From: Symbiodinium natans
Lineage: Eukaryota > Sar > Dinophyceae > Suessiales > Symbiodiniaceae
Reading direction: 5' to 3'
Length of the DNA stretch: 64,000 bases
Assembly: GCA_905221605.1 (NCBI GenBank)
Contig: CAJNDS010002346.1
Coordinates: forward strand, 1,000,740-1,064,739
This document shows positions 37,532 through 46,242 of the stretch, one piece after another. The notes beneath the pieces are model-generated. The model was given only the letters and a program-made list of their open reading frames with translations. It was not told the origin of the DNA and did no database searches. How positions within the stretch are numbered: position 1 is the stretch's first letter; each line of letters starts with the position of its first letter. The translations under genes and the position numbers were made by a program.

Positions 37532-39556
37532 TCACTTCTTTTTCCGATTGTTGGCAATCTTGAGGTGAAGTTGCAGCAGAATATACTCCAGGTCCGAAAC
37601 TGTAAGAACAGGATCCTGTACGCCCCTTTGAATTGAGGATACCAATCCTTCTCTCTTTGCGTCCTCAATCGCCTGGCACGATTGACCCAGCTCTGCATTC
37701 ACAGCTGTAGACGCTTGCGCATCCACATCAGGAGGACGATCCTTTTCCTCAGGACCTTTCACCACCACCACTTCTCCCTTTTTGGGACTCTGACTTTTCT
37801 CCTTCTTCTTCGCCTTTCCACCGACGTTTGACTTTGTGCGCATTTTCGAGGCTTTTTCCCCTGCAGAAACCGCCGCATTGGATGATGATCCACTCTTCTC
37901 AATGGTCGCCGGCATCTTCTTCGGCTTTGGAACCAGGAGAGTGTAAGGATCTTCGATAACTGCAGTTTTCCTCTTCTTTTTAACCTTTTTTGCCTCCTCC
38001 TCAACGGCAACCTCCGTCTCAGAAGTCTCAACCACCTCCTTTTCGGCAGGAATATCCTTGCTGGACTCCCTTTCTAGGGACCTCTTCTTGCCCCTTTTGG
38101 GATCTTTTTCTTCTTCCACGTTGGCTCGCTCGAACCATATCCTCAGGTCATTGACCCATTCTTCCACCTCCTCGAGCGAAACCTCATACGACTTCACTAC
38201 TTCGTGAAGTTCCAGCACGGACAACATATCGGTGGTCCACGAAACCCATTCTCTATCCATCTGGTCAGCATCTCCATTGAACTTCAGGAGTTTGAACAGT
38301 GGGTCCGCCTCTGCTCGAGCCAAATCTGTTTTGCCATTCGACAGAAATGAAATCGCTTCCATCAACAGTTCCGACATTTTGGTGTCATCGTCATAAGTCA
38401 TGGAATACTCCTCACCATCATCGAACTGTTCAGGAGAGATCTCCTCTTCCCCACCTTTTGCACCAGAACTTCTCCTTGGACCATCCCTTGGGGGCGTCCT
38501 CGGAGACCTTGGCCTCTGTTCATTCAGCGGATCACCATGCTCAAAAACACACCTGTCACCATAACGACACTTCCCAGACTGAGCAAACTGAATGCACCTC
38601 ACACCAGTTGCATCACGCGAGAACGCACACTTCTTTCCAGCGAAACAGGGTCTCCCCGCCACATAGTATTTGCACCAATACGAATGCAGCACCACATCAT
38701 CTTCTGAATGGATGAATTTGCAGTCTTCACCAAATTTGCAGCGATCTTTTCCCTTACTGAACCAATAGCAGAAGCCTTTCTTCCTCTTCTCCAAGCGCTC
38801 CGCCTCGAACCGGTCCATAGGGCGATTCTGCTCTACATGAACATTGCCATGTGCCTGAGAACTGCTCCCTTCACCCCAGGTGCTATCAGTATTTGATGCT
38901 TGGAGTACAGCTGGAAAACCTGGCCTTGGTCCTACCACCTTCATGATTGGTTTTCCGCCAGCTCCTGAGCCACGCTGAGACGATCCAAAAACATTGAACT
39001 TCTTCATGAAGGCTTTCCTAGTGCCGATCTTCTGCACCCTTTTGATTGGACGCTTCATTGCTCCAACCTTGCATCCAGATACGTTCAAACGACACAACCT
39101 CCTATACCCAGCTCTATATCCCTTTTTCCAAAGAGCCATAAGAATTTTAGAGGCAGTAACATTCTCCACCTCTACCTTTTCCAACGATCCCTCTCTTCCC
39201 GGAACAAAACCCATCCATATCTGAAGACCTTTCCATCTTTTTTGACACCACTTCGTCGAGGTAGTCTTCAGAGATCCAGGGTAAGTTCCTCTTAGAGGAA
39301 GGATTGTCACCATTGTTTGGTCCTTCACCAGGATACCCCTTTGTGCTGTCAAAGATCTTCCCAGTAGTGCGGTCCTGCGTAGAGAAATTGGAAGCAACGC
39401 GAGAGTACACTGACCACAAGAAAATCCTTGTGCCCGCCAGTCTTGACGACCCACTGGATGTCTCCTCTTCCGGAGAGACTTCTGGCGCTTTGCCATCCCT
39501 TCCAGTGTCACCAAGTGTCTCACCTCCAGCATCTTCAATGGGAATAAGGGATTCAT
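37532..39556 (-). CDS. LTR-element frame E: three CCCH zinc fingers, basic C-terminus
   Basis: 674 codons. CCCH fingers at about residues 263-283 (CYWFSKGKDRCKFGEDCKF, ending IH), 295-313 (CKYYVAGRPCFAGKKCAF) and 321-340 (CIQFAQSGKCRYGDRCVF, ending EH). A Lys/Glu-rich region follows (KKVKKKRKTAVIEDPYTLLV), and the C-terminus is LQLHLKIANNRKKK. CCCH fingers of this spacing usually bind RNA. The first ~110 residues overlap frame D and are probably not used; the frame takes over from D near 39215. The stop lies 370 bp before the 3' LTR. Confidence 0.72.
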   Translation of the reverse strand: MNPLFPLKMLEVRHLVTLEGMAKRQKSLRKRRHPVGRQDWRAQGFSCGQCTLALLPISLRRTALLGRSLTAQRGILVKDQTMVTILPLRGTYPGSLKTTSTKWCQKRWKGLQIWMGFVPGREGSLEKVEVENVTASKILMALWKKGYRAGYRRLCRLNVSGCKVGAMKRPIKRVQKIGTRKAFMKKFNVFGSSQRGSGAGGKPIMKVVGPRPGFPAVLQASNTDSTWGEGSSSQAHGNVHVEQNRPMDRFEAERLEKRKKGFCYWFSKGKDRCKFGEDCKFIHSEDDVVLHSYWCKYYVAGRPCFAGKKCAFSRDATGVRCIQFAQSGKCRYGDRCVFEHGDPLNEQRPRSPRTPPRDGPRRSSGAKGGEEEISPEQFDDGEEYSMTYDDDTKMSELLMEAISFLSNGKTDLARAEADPLFKLLKFNGDADQMDREWVSWTTDMLSVLELHEVVKSYEVSLEEVEEWVNDLRIWFERANVEEEKDPKRGKKRSLERESSKDIPAEKEVVETSETEVAVEEEAKKVKKKRKTAVIEDPYTLLVPKPKKMPATIEKSGSSSNAAVSAGEKASKMRTKSNVGGKAKKKEKSQSPKKGEVVVVKGPEEKDRPPDVDAQASTAVNAELGQSCQAIEDAKREGLVSSIQRGVQDPVLTVSDLEYILLQLHLKIANNRKKK

Positions 39557-40751
39557 TGTTCCCTTGATCTAGTACCGCATCTTGTTGATCGGGGATCTCC
39601 AGCACCATTCCTGTAGGATCCACTTCCTCATCAGCATCGTCGTCCATTCTTCTCCAGAGAACCTCCAATTGATCAGCGCAGGTCGCCGCCTGAAGGAACT
39701 CCATCATTTGGTCCCTCCCGTGCTGCCAGAGAAATTCGGAATTCACCACTGTCCCTTGGCCTCCTAGTCTAAGGAATGGAGCGACCAGATTGGCTACCCT
39801 TGCCATAAGTTCCACATGAACTTCCATGCCTGGACTGCGACTCCAATCATAGGCTATTGCCTCCATAGCAGTTCCAAACTTTTCAGTATTTCTGAATTCC
39901 TTTTCCAGGCCAGGAGAAAGCAGTGCACCCATCACCGAAAGAGGATAATTTCCCACCACCGGCAAGCACGGATCTTCATGGAACGAATGATGCAAATCAC
40001 CGTAGTGTCCTTGATCTCTCCTTTCAAAAAGGAGTCTCCCAGTATTCAACTGGGCATTCAGTTCATCCACTTGAACCATTTCAGCACATATTCTCTGTGC
40101 CGCAGTCGCTATTGCCGACCAGAGAGCACGGTCTGCCAACCCACGACGCATAACCCACATAGTTGTCGGCGACTGAATCAGTGTACCAGGGTCATATGCC
40201 ATGACCACCAATGCACCATCATCCATTCTCTGATCAGTATTATCTTCCAATGCCAGGTTCAAATCCTGTTCGCTTGCACCTTCAGATGACATGCTAATAA
40301 CCAAGTTTCGATCCATTTTATTGGATCCCTTCTGATAGTCCTTGTGCCCCACAGGCAACTTGCCAACAGCAACCTTCCAATAAATCCGATTCAGAAGACC
40401 TTTAACCAGCAATTGCTGAGGAACATCCTTCACCGGACGAACATCCAATGTCTTCGCACCATCACCACGGAGTTCATTGCTCCCACCTTCTCCTTCGTTT
40501 TGGTCAGTCTCCTCGCCAGGAATTTGCACTGCTCCTTCCAGCGCCGTCTCCTGTCCAGCCACTTCTTGCCCAGGAAGAACTTGAGCGCCTTCAGATACAT
40601 TCACCTGTCCAGCAACACCTTGCCCAGGTGAAACCTCATCCGTGGAGCCCACCGCCAGCGAACCAACTATAACTGAGCCATCCCTTGCTTTTTTTTGAGA
40701 CTGTTCAGTTCGACGAGAAGGTTGTGGTAGCGAAAAAACTTGAGAAGTCAC
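39147..40751 (-). CDS. LTR-element frame D: helical region of unknown function
   Basis: 534 codons. The first codon is GTG overlapping the stop of frame C (GTGA), so this is continuation in another frame and not a new start. Gln/Glu/Gly-rich N-terminus (SPGQGVAGQVN, EEVAGQE-like repeats), then a helical part (ALWSAIATAAQRICAEMVQV, LMARVANLVAPFLRLGG, LLSPGLEKEFRNTEKFGTAM). It sits where a Gag-like domain might, but I cannot show homology. The last ~25 residues are out of the true frame, which passes to E. Confidence 0.6.
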   Translation of the reverse strand: MTSQVFSLPQPSRRTEQSQKKARDGSVIVGSLAVGSTDEVSPGQGVAGQVNVSEGAQVLPGQEVAGQETALEGAVQIPGEETDQNEGEGGSNELRGDGAKTLDVRPVKDVPQQLLVKGLLNRIYWKVAVGKLPVGHKDYQKGSNKMDRNLVISMSSEGASEQDLNLALEDNTDQRMDDGALVVMAYDPGTLIQSPTTMWVMRRGLADRALWSAIATAAQRICAEMVQVDELNAQLNTGRLLFERRDQGHYGDLHHSFHEDPCLPVVGNYPLSVMGALLSPGLEKEFRNTEKFGTAMEAIAYDWSRSPGMEVHVELMARVANLVAPFLRLGGQGTVVNSEFLWQHGRDQMMEFLQAATCADQLEVLWRRMDDDADEEVDPTGMVLEIPDQQDAVLDQGNNESLIPIEDAGGETLGDTGRDGKAPEVSPEEETSSGSSRLAGTRIFLWSVYSRVASNFSTQDRTTGKIFDSTKGYPGEGPNNGDNPSSKRNLPWISEDYLDEVVSKKMERSSDMDGFCSGKRGIVGKGRGGECYCL

Positions 40752-42094
40752 TTCTTGGCGGGTCTCCCCCCGCGACGCTTTGTCGCGTTCTTCGCCAAGG
40801 TGAACCGATTTTTTCTGCCCGTCATTGTGTCATTGGGGCCGGAAGAACTACCCATCGGAACATTGCCACGAATCGCAGTTCTCTGTGAATCCCTTTCTTG
40901 CAAAAGGATTTCCCGCATGCGTTGCACAGCATTGGTCTCTTCCTCGCTTGAATCGCTTGAGGAATCGGCATAAGAAACCAAAGCCTCCGCCTGATCATCA
41001 TCGTCCACCACATCTGCCCACGCTCTGCTGAACCGATACGACAACCCCCCACGAGGCTTCAGTTCCAGTGGTTTTGGTTTCTCCACCACTTCCGCCGGTT
41101 GCGCTCGTCTCTGTGAACGAGAGCGTGGCACCTGTCGCACCTGTTTTTTGTCCAGCAAGGGCCTTCCCCTTTTCACAGGGTTTGATATTGACCGATACTT
41201 TTTTGTTGGTGGGTTCACCGGTGGCATTCCAACTCCCACCAACTTCAGCTTCTGTACGCACAGTGGAGACCTCTGCGCAAGCGTCCAAGCGTCACGGTAC
41301 TTGACCTTATCAAAAAGCTCCCGATAGGAGCCTCTCGGCATCGTTTTTGCACCGGAGCCTTCAGCTTCACGCATCTGAGTGAGGGTTCTCACCGCCTCTC
41401 TTCCAGCTTCCTTGCTTCCAGAAGATTGTTGTGCCCGTACAGCTGCATCGGAAGGAACTGCTTTTTCCGGTCCCTCCGGTCGATATCGGACGCCTCCCAC
41501 CAATCGTAGGATTTTGCATGCTGTCACCTTGTTGATCCCTTTTTCAAGCAGATCTTCCACAAAGATGAACTCCTGCAGGTCCGACACGGTGTTCACACCA
41601 AGAGTAATCATCACCTCACTTACATGAGGGGTATACACCCAAAGGTGGTTATTGCGAGCCATCCAATTTTCAATTGGCTCCTCTGGATCTTGAAGCAGAG
41701 TACCAGTGGACTCAGCCACCGAATTCTTTTGTTCAACAGCTTCTTCTTCATCCAGAATACCCTTTTCACCATCTTTTTGTGACACATTGGTCATTTGCAG
41801 CGCTTTTGGTGCCGAGGAGGACGAAGATTCTGCTCCCCCACTTACCGGTGGTTGAAAAGCGTTCCTGTCGGGAATCTCCAATCCCCTTCCCCTTTGAAAT
41901 GACACATGGTTTGCCACATTCACCAAATGCTTCAACTGGGTCAGCCGGTCTTCAGACATCTCTTCGTGAGAATACTTGCAGCCAAATCGCACACGACATC
42001 TCCCTTTGAGATAGTAGTCGAAACAGCAATGGTGGAACCCGCGTCCCTCAGTGCCTTCCTGGAAGCATTGTCCCAAGATTTGCCAGGCTCCCAA
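40748..42094 (-). CDS. LTR-element frame C: CCCH finger and SAM-like helix
   Basis: 448 codons. A CCCH finger at about residues 24-43 (CFDYYLKGRCRVRFGCKYSH) starts just after the frame switches from B. Residues ~150-205 (LGVNTVSDLQEFIFVEDLLE, KGINKVTACKILRLVGG) resemble a SAM or helix-hairpin fold. The C-terminal part is basic (KRGRPLLDKKQVRQVPRSRS), ending RRGGRPAKK and a stop overlapping frame D. Confidence 0.65.
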   Translation of the reverse strand: MGAWQILGQCFQEGTEGRGFHHCCFDYYLKGRCRVRFGCKYSHEEMSEDRLTQLKHLVNVANHVSFQRGRGLEIPDRNAFQPPVSGGAESSSSSAPKALQMTNVSQKDGEKGILDEEEAVEQKNSVAESTGTLLQDPEEPIENWMARNNHLWVYTPHVSEVMITLGVNTVSDLQEFIFVEDLLEKGINKVTACKILRLVGGVRYRPEGPEKAVPSDAAVRAQQSSGSKEAGREAVRTLTQMREAEGSGAKTMPRGSYRELFDKVKYRDAWTLAQRSPLCVQKLKLVGVGMPPVNPPTKKYRSISNPVKRGRPLLDKKQVRQVPRSRSQRRAQPAEVVEKPKPLELKPRGGLSYRFSRAWADVVDDDDQAEALVSYADSSSDSSEEETNAVQRMREILLQERDSQRTAIRGNVPMGSSSGPNDTMTGRKNRFTLAKNATKRRGGRPAKK

Positions 42095-44481
42095 GTCCCT
42101 TCCAATGCCATGTCATCGTCGTGGAGATACCTGCACGCAGTCCCATATTTACAACCACCTTGATTGTAATACAGACACAGCCGTTTCTTCGTTTCACCCA
42201 GCGTAGGCTCACCTTTTGATGTCCCTTTGCCATAGTTGTACTGGGCACGGAAGGCCGAATCCTCCCGCTCCTGCTGCACCTCATCCACTGTACCTTCATC
42301 AGTTGGAGGGCCACCGATGTCCCCATCCTCGTCACCAGTTTTTTGGCTGTTCTTTGGCTCAGTTGGCTCTCCTTCAGGCCACCCTTCACCATAACGACGA
42401 TGTTCATAGGAACACCCATCTCCATTTCGACACCTCCCTTGATTGAAGAACTTGCACAGCTTGCTGTATCCAGGTGACACAGTCTTCGGAGTCGTGTGAG
42501 CCTTTTTGTACTGATCAGGATCCATGTAGGCTTCCATTGGCCTGTTTTCCCTCTTACTCATCTCCTCGATTGCACCATCAAGCTCTTGCAGAAATCGCTT
42601 GGTATCCAACCACAGCTCGTTCCAAAGCTCATCTTTCCCTTTGCTCAGCAACATTGCCACCGTTTCACCCACGACTGGTCCACTAAATCTTCTTTTCTTG
42701 CGTGCCAGTTCGTAGAGCGCGTTGTGGTACTGCTTCCGGGAAAAAGTGGTTGTTTTTTCCGAACCTGCACGGTCTGTCTCCTCAGGCTTCCAACCATCAC
42801 TTAGCAAGATGTTGTATGCGCTCCGAGCCTCACCGTTCAGGAATGTATGATCTGCGATACACTCCACAATCACGTCCATTGGACGACTCAGCAACATCCC
42901 AGTGATTTTGCCCACATAGTCATTATCTATTGTTTCATCTTCCAGGAGATTTCGATAGATCTTTTCTCCATAGAGCTGTTTCTGCTCAGCCTCCTCTTGT
43001 TCCTTAGAGGATGCTTTTGACTCGGCAAACCACTCGCGAGACTGCTGTTCTTCCGACTTCCAGTCCCATTGACCATCGGAACCTTTGTACCATTGACCAG
43101 TCTGCCATGAGCCTGTCCACCATGTACCCCAGCCGCTGTCCTTCCATTTGCGCAGCGTTGAAGAGGAATCCTCCTCGTCCTCTTCCAAAACCAGAAAGGT
43201 GTCCAAGATTATGGTACCATCATCTTCCACTCGTTTCACTGTTCCATTGACAGTATCACCAAATTTGAACTGATGTACATTGTTCCCTTCTGCAGGAACC
43301 AATACATTCATATCACCATGGTCCAAAAAGGCTCCATACCCATTGATGCAGCGCACTAGACCAATGATCTCATCTCCCTCCTGATAGCAATGTTCCCCAG
43401 GTGATTCCAAAGCTCCCGCTCGAGGCACTCTCTTTGCATGCCCTTCAGAAACCATCTCCGTATCATCGGCTCCTGACACATCCTTTATTTCCACCTTTGG
43501 GTCACACTGCTCGTCCTGCTCCGACGTGAGTCCCACAAGATCATCCATCTTGTGCTCCAAGGGCTCAGGATCTTCCTTTTTTCCAGCCAATGGCTTTGCC
43601 TCATCCGTTACAGTTCGCTCGGTGTCGACTTCCGGCGAGCTTTCAGATGGCAACACCTCTCCCTTCCTGGGAGTGGACCCACCATTGGAGTCCTTTTTCA
43701 AACCTTCTGCAGCAGGCAAATTTTCTTCCACTACAGGGCTATTGGATTGGTCATCCGCGGTAGGCACATTTTCTTCCACCGCAGGCTCCTTTGGCTCCAT
43801 GGTTTCCAAAAGAGAATCACCACTGTTGCTGACCACAGCTGCCTCATTGGCTCCGGTGTAGCCTTCGCCATTTCGTTCCTCGCTGCTAACTTCAGGCTGC
43901 ACCAGTGCGTCCACCTGTGAACCTCCATCGTCAGCTGCTACAGAGACCTGCGCCCCATTGTTGCAGTCATCCGCGGAACGTGACACCATATGCGCCTCAA
44001 CCCGTGCTTTTTCTGCACTCCAGGTACTATCTGGCGCGTTGACCCGCGCTTCATTGGCGCTCCAGGCCTCATCTTTCCGATCACCCGTGTCTCCAGCAGT
44101 TTCAGAAGTTTCCTTTTCCCTTTGAATGGCAGAATTCTCGGCACCAAACGAAGAGACCTCCTCAGTCGTAATGCACAACTTTTTCCCTTCGTCATCCAAA
44201 TCTCCAGGGCCATCTTCCTGAACGACAGGCACCACATCCACCACTCGCTCTTCTGCAGGCGACACAATTCCGATCTGGCATTTTTTCTTCTGGACCCACC
44301 GATTCCACCGCTGCCACACCCTCAGAAAGCGCCTCCATCTCTTCCCGATCCAGATGTTGAGCTTCAGCGATGTCTGCTCGGTTTCCAGAAATCCCCTCTT
44401 CATCAGGAGAACCCGAGGTCGGGGCGTCACCACCAGCCCTAGGACCGCTATCCCTGATAGTAGAGGAAAAATCTTTTTCAC
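41941..44481 (-). CDS. LTR-element frame B: S1-like domain and two CCCH fingers
   Basis: 846 codons. Long acidic N-terminal half with repeats of the type STWSAEKARVEAH and PAVEENVPTADDQSNSPVVE. S1-like RNA-binding domain at about 368-428 (GLVRCINGYGAFLDHGD, then FGDTVNGTVKRV). A Trp-rich patch follows (GWGTWWTGSWQTGQW). CCCH fingers at about 676-694 (CKFFNQGRCRNGDGCSYEH) and 769-787 (CLYYNQGGCKYGTACRYLH). Frame A passes into B at a run of six A near 44284 on the minus strand. The frame opens with GTG; there is no good independent start. Confidence 0.72.
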   Translation of the reverse strand: MKKIFPLLSGIAVLGLVVTPRPRVLLMKRGFLETEQTSLKLNIWIGKRWRRFLRVWQRWNRWVQKKKCQIGIVSPAEERVVDVVPVVQEDGPGDLDDEGKKLCITTEEVSSFGAENSAIQREKETSETAGDTGDRKDEAWSANEARVNAPDSTWSAEKARVEAHMVSRSADDCNNGAQVSVAADDGGSQVDALVQPEVSSEERNGEGYTGANEAAVVSNSGDSLLETMEPKEPAVEENVPTADDQSNSPVVEENLPAAEGLKKDSNGGSTPRKGEVLPSESSPEVDTERTVTDEAKPLAGKKEDPEPLEHKMDDLVGLTSEQDEQCDPKVEIKDVSGADDTEMVSEGHAKRVPRAGALESPGEHCYQEGDEIIGLVRCINGYGAFLDHGDMNVLVPAEGNNVHQFKFGDTVNGTVKRVEDDGTIILDTFLVLEEDEEDSSSTLRKWKDSGWGTWWTGSWQTGQWYKGSDGQWDWKSEEQQSREWFAESKASSKEQEEAEQKQLYGEKIYRNLLEDETIDNDYVGKITGMLLSRPMDVIVECIADHTFLNGEARSAYNILLSDGWKPEETDRAGSEKTTTFSRKQYHNALYELARKKRRFSGPVVGETVAMLLSKGKDELWNELWLDTKRFLQELDGAIEEMSKRENRPMEAYMDPDQYKKAHTTPKTVSPGYSKLCKFFNQGRCRNGDGCSYEHRRYGEGWPEGEPTEPKNSQKTGDEDGDIGGPPTDEGTVDEVQQEREDSAFRAQYNYGKGTSKGEPTLGETKKRLCLYYNQGGCKYGTACRYLHDDDMALEGTWEPGKSWDNASRKALRDAGSTIAVSTTISKGDVVCDLAASILTKRCLKTG

Positions 44482-45406
44482 CTACACTATTTACACTACC
44501 CTGGATTGCCTTCGTAGACTCAGGTGTCGGTGTAGTCGATGAAGGACCCAGTTCAGTCTCCACTTCCAGCCCATTGCCCGAAGGAGACCCAACCACGTTG
44601 TCGCTTTTCACCTTTTCCCCTACATCCGGCAGCGTCCACTTGCTTTCCTGCGTATCCAGGCAGTAGTAATACTGTCTCCCATCTTCGTGGAAGTGCCATT
44701 CCCACGTTGTCCCATCGCACGCTTCGATCAGATGCTCATCTTTCCGAAAACCATCCCTTTCAGAGACTTGACGCATCTCATCCTCTTCTTCTGACAACTG
44801 GCGCAACCTTTCAGCCTCCATCTGTAAGATCTCCTCTTCCCCCATGGCATATTCAGCAGTTGGCGCGGCTTCAAAGCTGTCCGCACCCTTCTGTTCGTAA
44901 CCGCTTCCACCACCCAGGGAACTCGCCGAGGGATCCCCTTTAATCTTGTTCAGAGGCCTCCTGGCAGCTTGCAGCACTTCTCCACTCAGATTGGTCTGAG
45001 ACCCTTGGTCTATCATTCGGCCCGAAGTCGAAGTAGACGGCTGATACCCATGTTTGTGCAACACGCGTAAAACAGTCACCTCCATTTCACGGTCTATACC
45101 ACCAGTCGCGTCCCAGCTCCTTTTTTCACCAGGCTTTGGCGATACAGAAACAGCACGTCCTTCAGCTTCAGCATTGCTAACCATATCCACATTGGGATTT
45201 ATACCCACATTGGAGTATTCTGCAACCAAGGCTTCTTCCAGATGTTCTTCAGCGCCAGGCATCACCTCTTCCAGCACCGTCCTTTCACCCAGAGACTCAG
45301 CTGCACCGTTTCCAGCTCCACCATTCTGTCCACCATCCGAGGAAGGCTGGAGCCATCGTTTGGGAGAAGGCATTGCTTCTTGATCCCAAAAACCTTGAAA
45401 GAACAC
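44192..45406 (-). CDS. LTR-element frame A: N-terminal part with WW domain
   Basis: The first ATG is at 45373 (MPSPKRWLQPSS), shortly after the primer site, which suits the 5' frame of an LTR-element polyprotein. WW domain at about residues 235-261 of the open frame (WEWHFHEDGRQYYYCLDTQE then SKWTLP): two Trp 22 residues apart with the central Tyr block and final Pro. WW domains bind Pro-rich peptides and are common in splicing factors. The rest is acidic and disordered. After residue ~375 the frame turns low quality and B takes over. Confidence 0.72.
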   Translation of the reverse strand: MFFQGFWDQEAMPSPKRWLQPSSDGGQNGGAGNGAAESLGERTVLEEVMPGAEEHLEEALVAEYSNVGINPNVDMVSNAEAEGRAVSVSPKPGEKRSWDATGGIDREMEVTVLRVLHKHGYQPSTSTSGRMIDQGSQTNLSGEVLQAARRPLNKIKGDPSASSLGGGSGYEQKGADSFEAAPTAEYAMGEEEILQMEAERLRQLSEEEDEMRQVSERDGFRKDEHLIEACDGTTWEWHFHEDGRQYYYCLDTQESKWTLPDVGEKVKSDNVVGSPSGNGLEVETELGPSSTTPTPESTKAIQGSVNSVGEKDFSSTIRDSGPRAGGDAPTSGSPDEEGISGNRADIAEAQHLDREEMEALSEGVAAVESVGPEEKMPDRNCVACRRASGGCGACRSGRWPWRFG

Positions 45407-45425
45407 TTAACCGCAGGGAACCTAA

Positions 45426-45440
45426 TTTGGGCTCATAACC
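45426..45440 (-). other. Primer-binding site, half-tRNA-iMet type
   Basis: On the minus strand the LTR end is followed at once by GGTTATGAGCCCAAA. Its complement GGGCTCATAACC matches the anticodon loop region of initiator tRNA-Met (CAU). Drosophila copia and Ty5 use this internal half-tRNA priming, and copia's site is closely similar (GGTTATGGGCCC). Confidence 0.68.
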
Positions 45441-45727
45441 TACGGGGGGACAACCAAGGAAGGAAATCAACTCCCCTAATCGCCCTGAACTTATATTTCC
45501 CAGATCGAACCAAGAAACAACCAAGAACACGGATAAGAGCAACCCAGGGGGGAAGGAAAGGGGGAAGGAATCCACACCCTTACCAAACCCTAAGAACCCA
45601 GGCACTACTTTTTGAACTTGTGGCTTTCTGTTCAAGCCCATCTTGAGCCAAACATGTTTTCCGGGTTCATTAACCCTTCCAACTCTCAACACTAACTCTT
45701 TTCTACAATACCAGTTGCAGCTCCGCA
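45441..45727 (-). repeat. 5' LTR
   Basis: 287 bp, about 98% identical to 36873-37159. It contains TTTGGCTCAAG (45642-45652, minus strand), identical to the last 11 bases of the dinoflagellate spliced leader, followed by ATGGGC. Confidence 0.93.
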
Positions 45728-46242
45728 CCCTAAACCCTAAGCCCTAAACCCTAAACGCTAAACCCTAGCCCGGGCTCAGGGTTCTCAGGCTCCAGGCTGG
45801 CAATGAAGGCACTATGGGTTTTCAGGCGTGCATGGATTGAATTCGGGTCGGTTGAGGGCCCTCAACCTTGAAGGGCTTCATTCGGGCAGAGCCTGCGTGG
45901 GGTTGAACTAGGGTTTACGATGTAGGGCCCGCCAGCATAGCCAAGCTCGTTGCAAAGAGGCCCACCACCCATCGTAGGCCCTTCACCAGCATCATGCAGC
46001 TCCCACACCAGCTTCAATGCAGCTGAGGGGGCAGGGAGTAAGGGGGGGTGGGGGGGGGGGGAAAACAAAGCCTTTCTGCACATCGGATGCCTCAAAGCAT
46101 ATCATGATCATCAGTGCTGCAGCTCTGGCACTGGCTGTTGCTTTAGTAGGTCTCTGTAATATTAGGGGGTAGGGGGGAGGTTCACTCTCAGAGGAGGGAG
46201 AGCTTTGTCTCTCAATGCCATGGGTGAGCAGCTGTGCGTGGA
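45728..46242. other. Telomeric tract and unassigned sequence
   Basis: 45728-45772 is the continuation of the CCCTAAA target. 45780-46200 is mostly without clear coding signal. 46103-46170 on the plus strand reads MIISAAALALAVALVGLCNI, signal-peptide-like, and might be a small exon. A G run occurs at 46046-46061. Confidence 0.45.

Larger units (their letters stand above)
36873..45727 (-). mobile_element. LTR retrotransposon without recognisable pol
   Basis: Complete structure on the minus strand: 287-bp LTRs (5' LTR 45441-45727, 3' LTR 36873-37159) that start TG and end TA; 5-bp target duplication CCCTA (36868-36872, 45728-45732); a primer-binding site next to the 5' LTR; and a purine tract next to the 3' LTR. 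The target is a CCCTAAA block, and the element itself contains no telomeric block. The interior (8.3 kb) carries five overlapping minus-strand frames that together cover about 7.9 kb. They encode CCCH zinc fingers, a WW domain, an S1-like domain and charged linkers. I find no reverse transcriptase, RNase H, protease or integrase motif. The half-tRNA-type primer site points to a Ty1/copia-like ancestor. It could be a non-autonomous element carrying a captured host RNA-binding gene, or a gag-only element. Confidence 0.9.

Noticed and set aside
38299-44943. Plus-strand frames (up to 157 codons) across the LTR element
   Set aside because: Antisense shadows; zinc-finger, S1 and WW domains all read on the minus strand.
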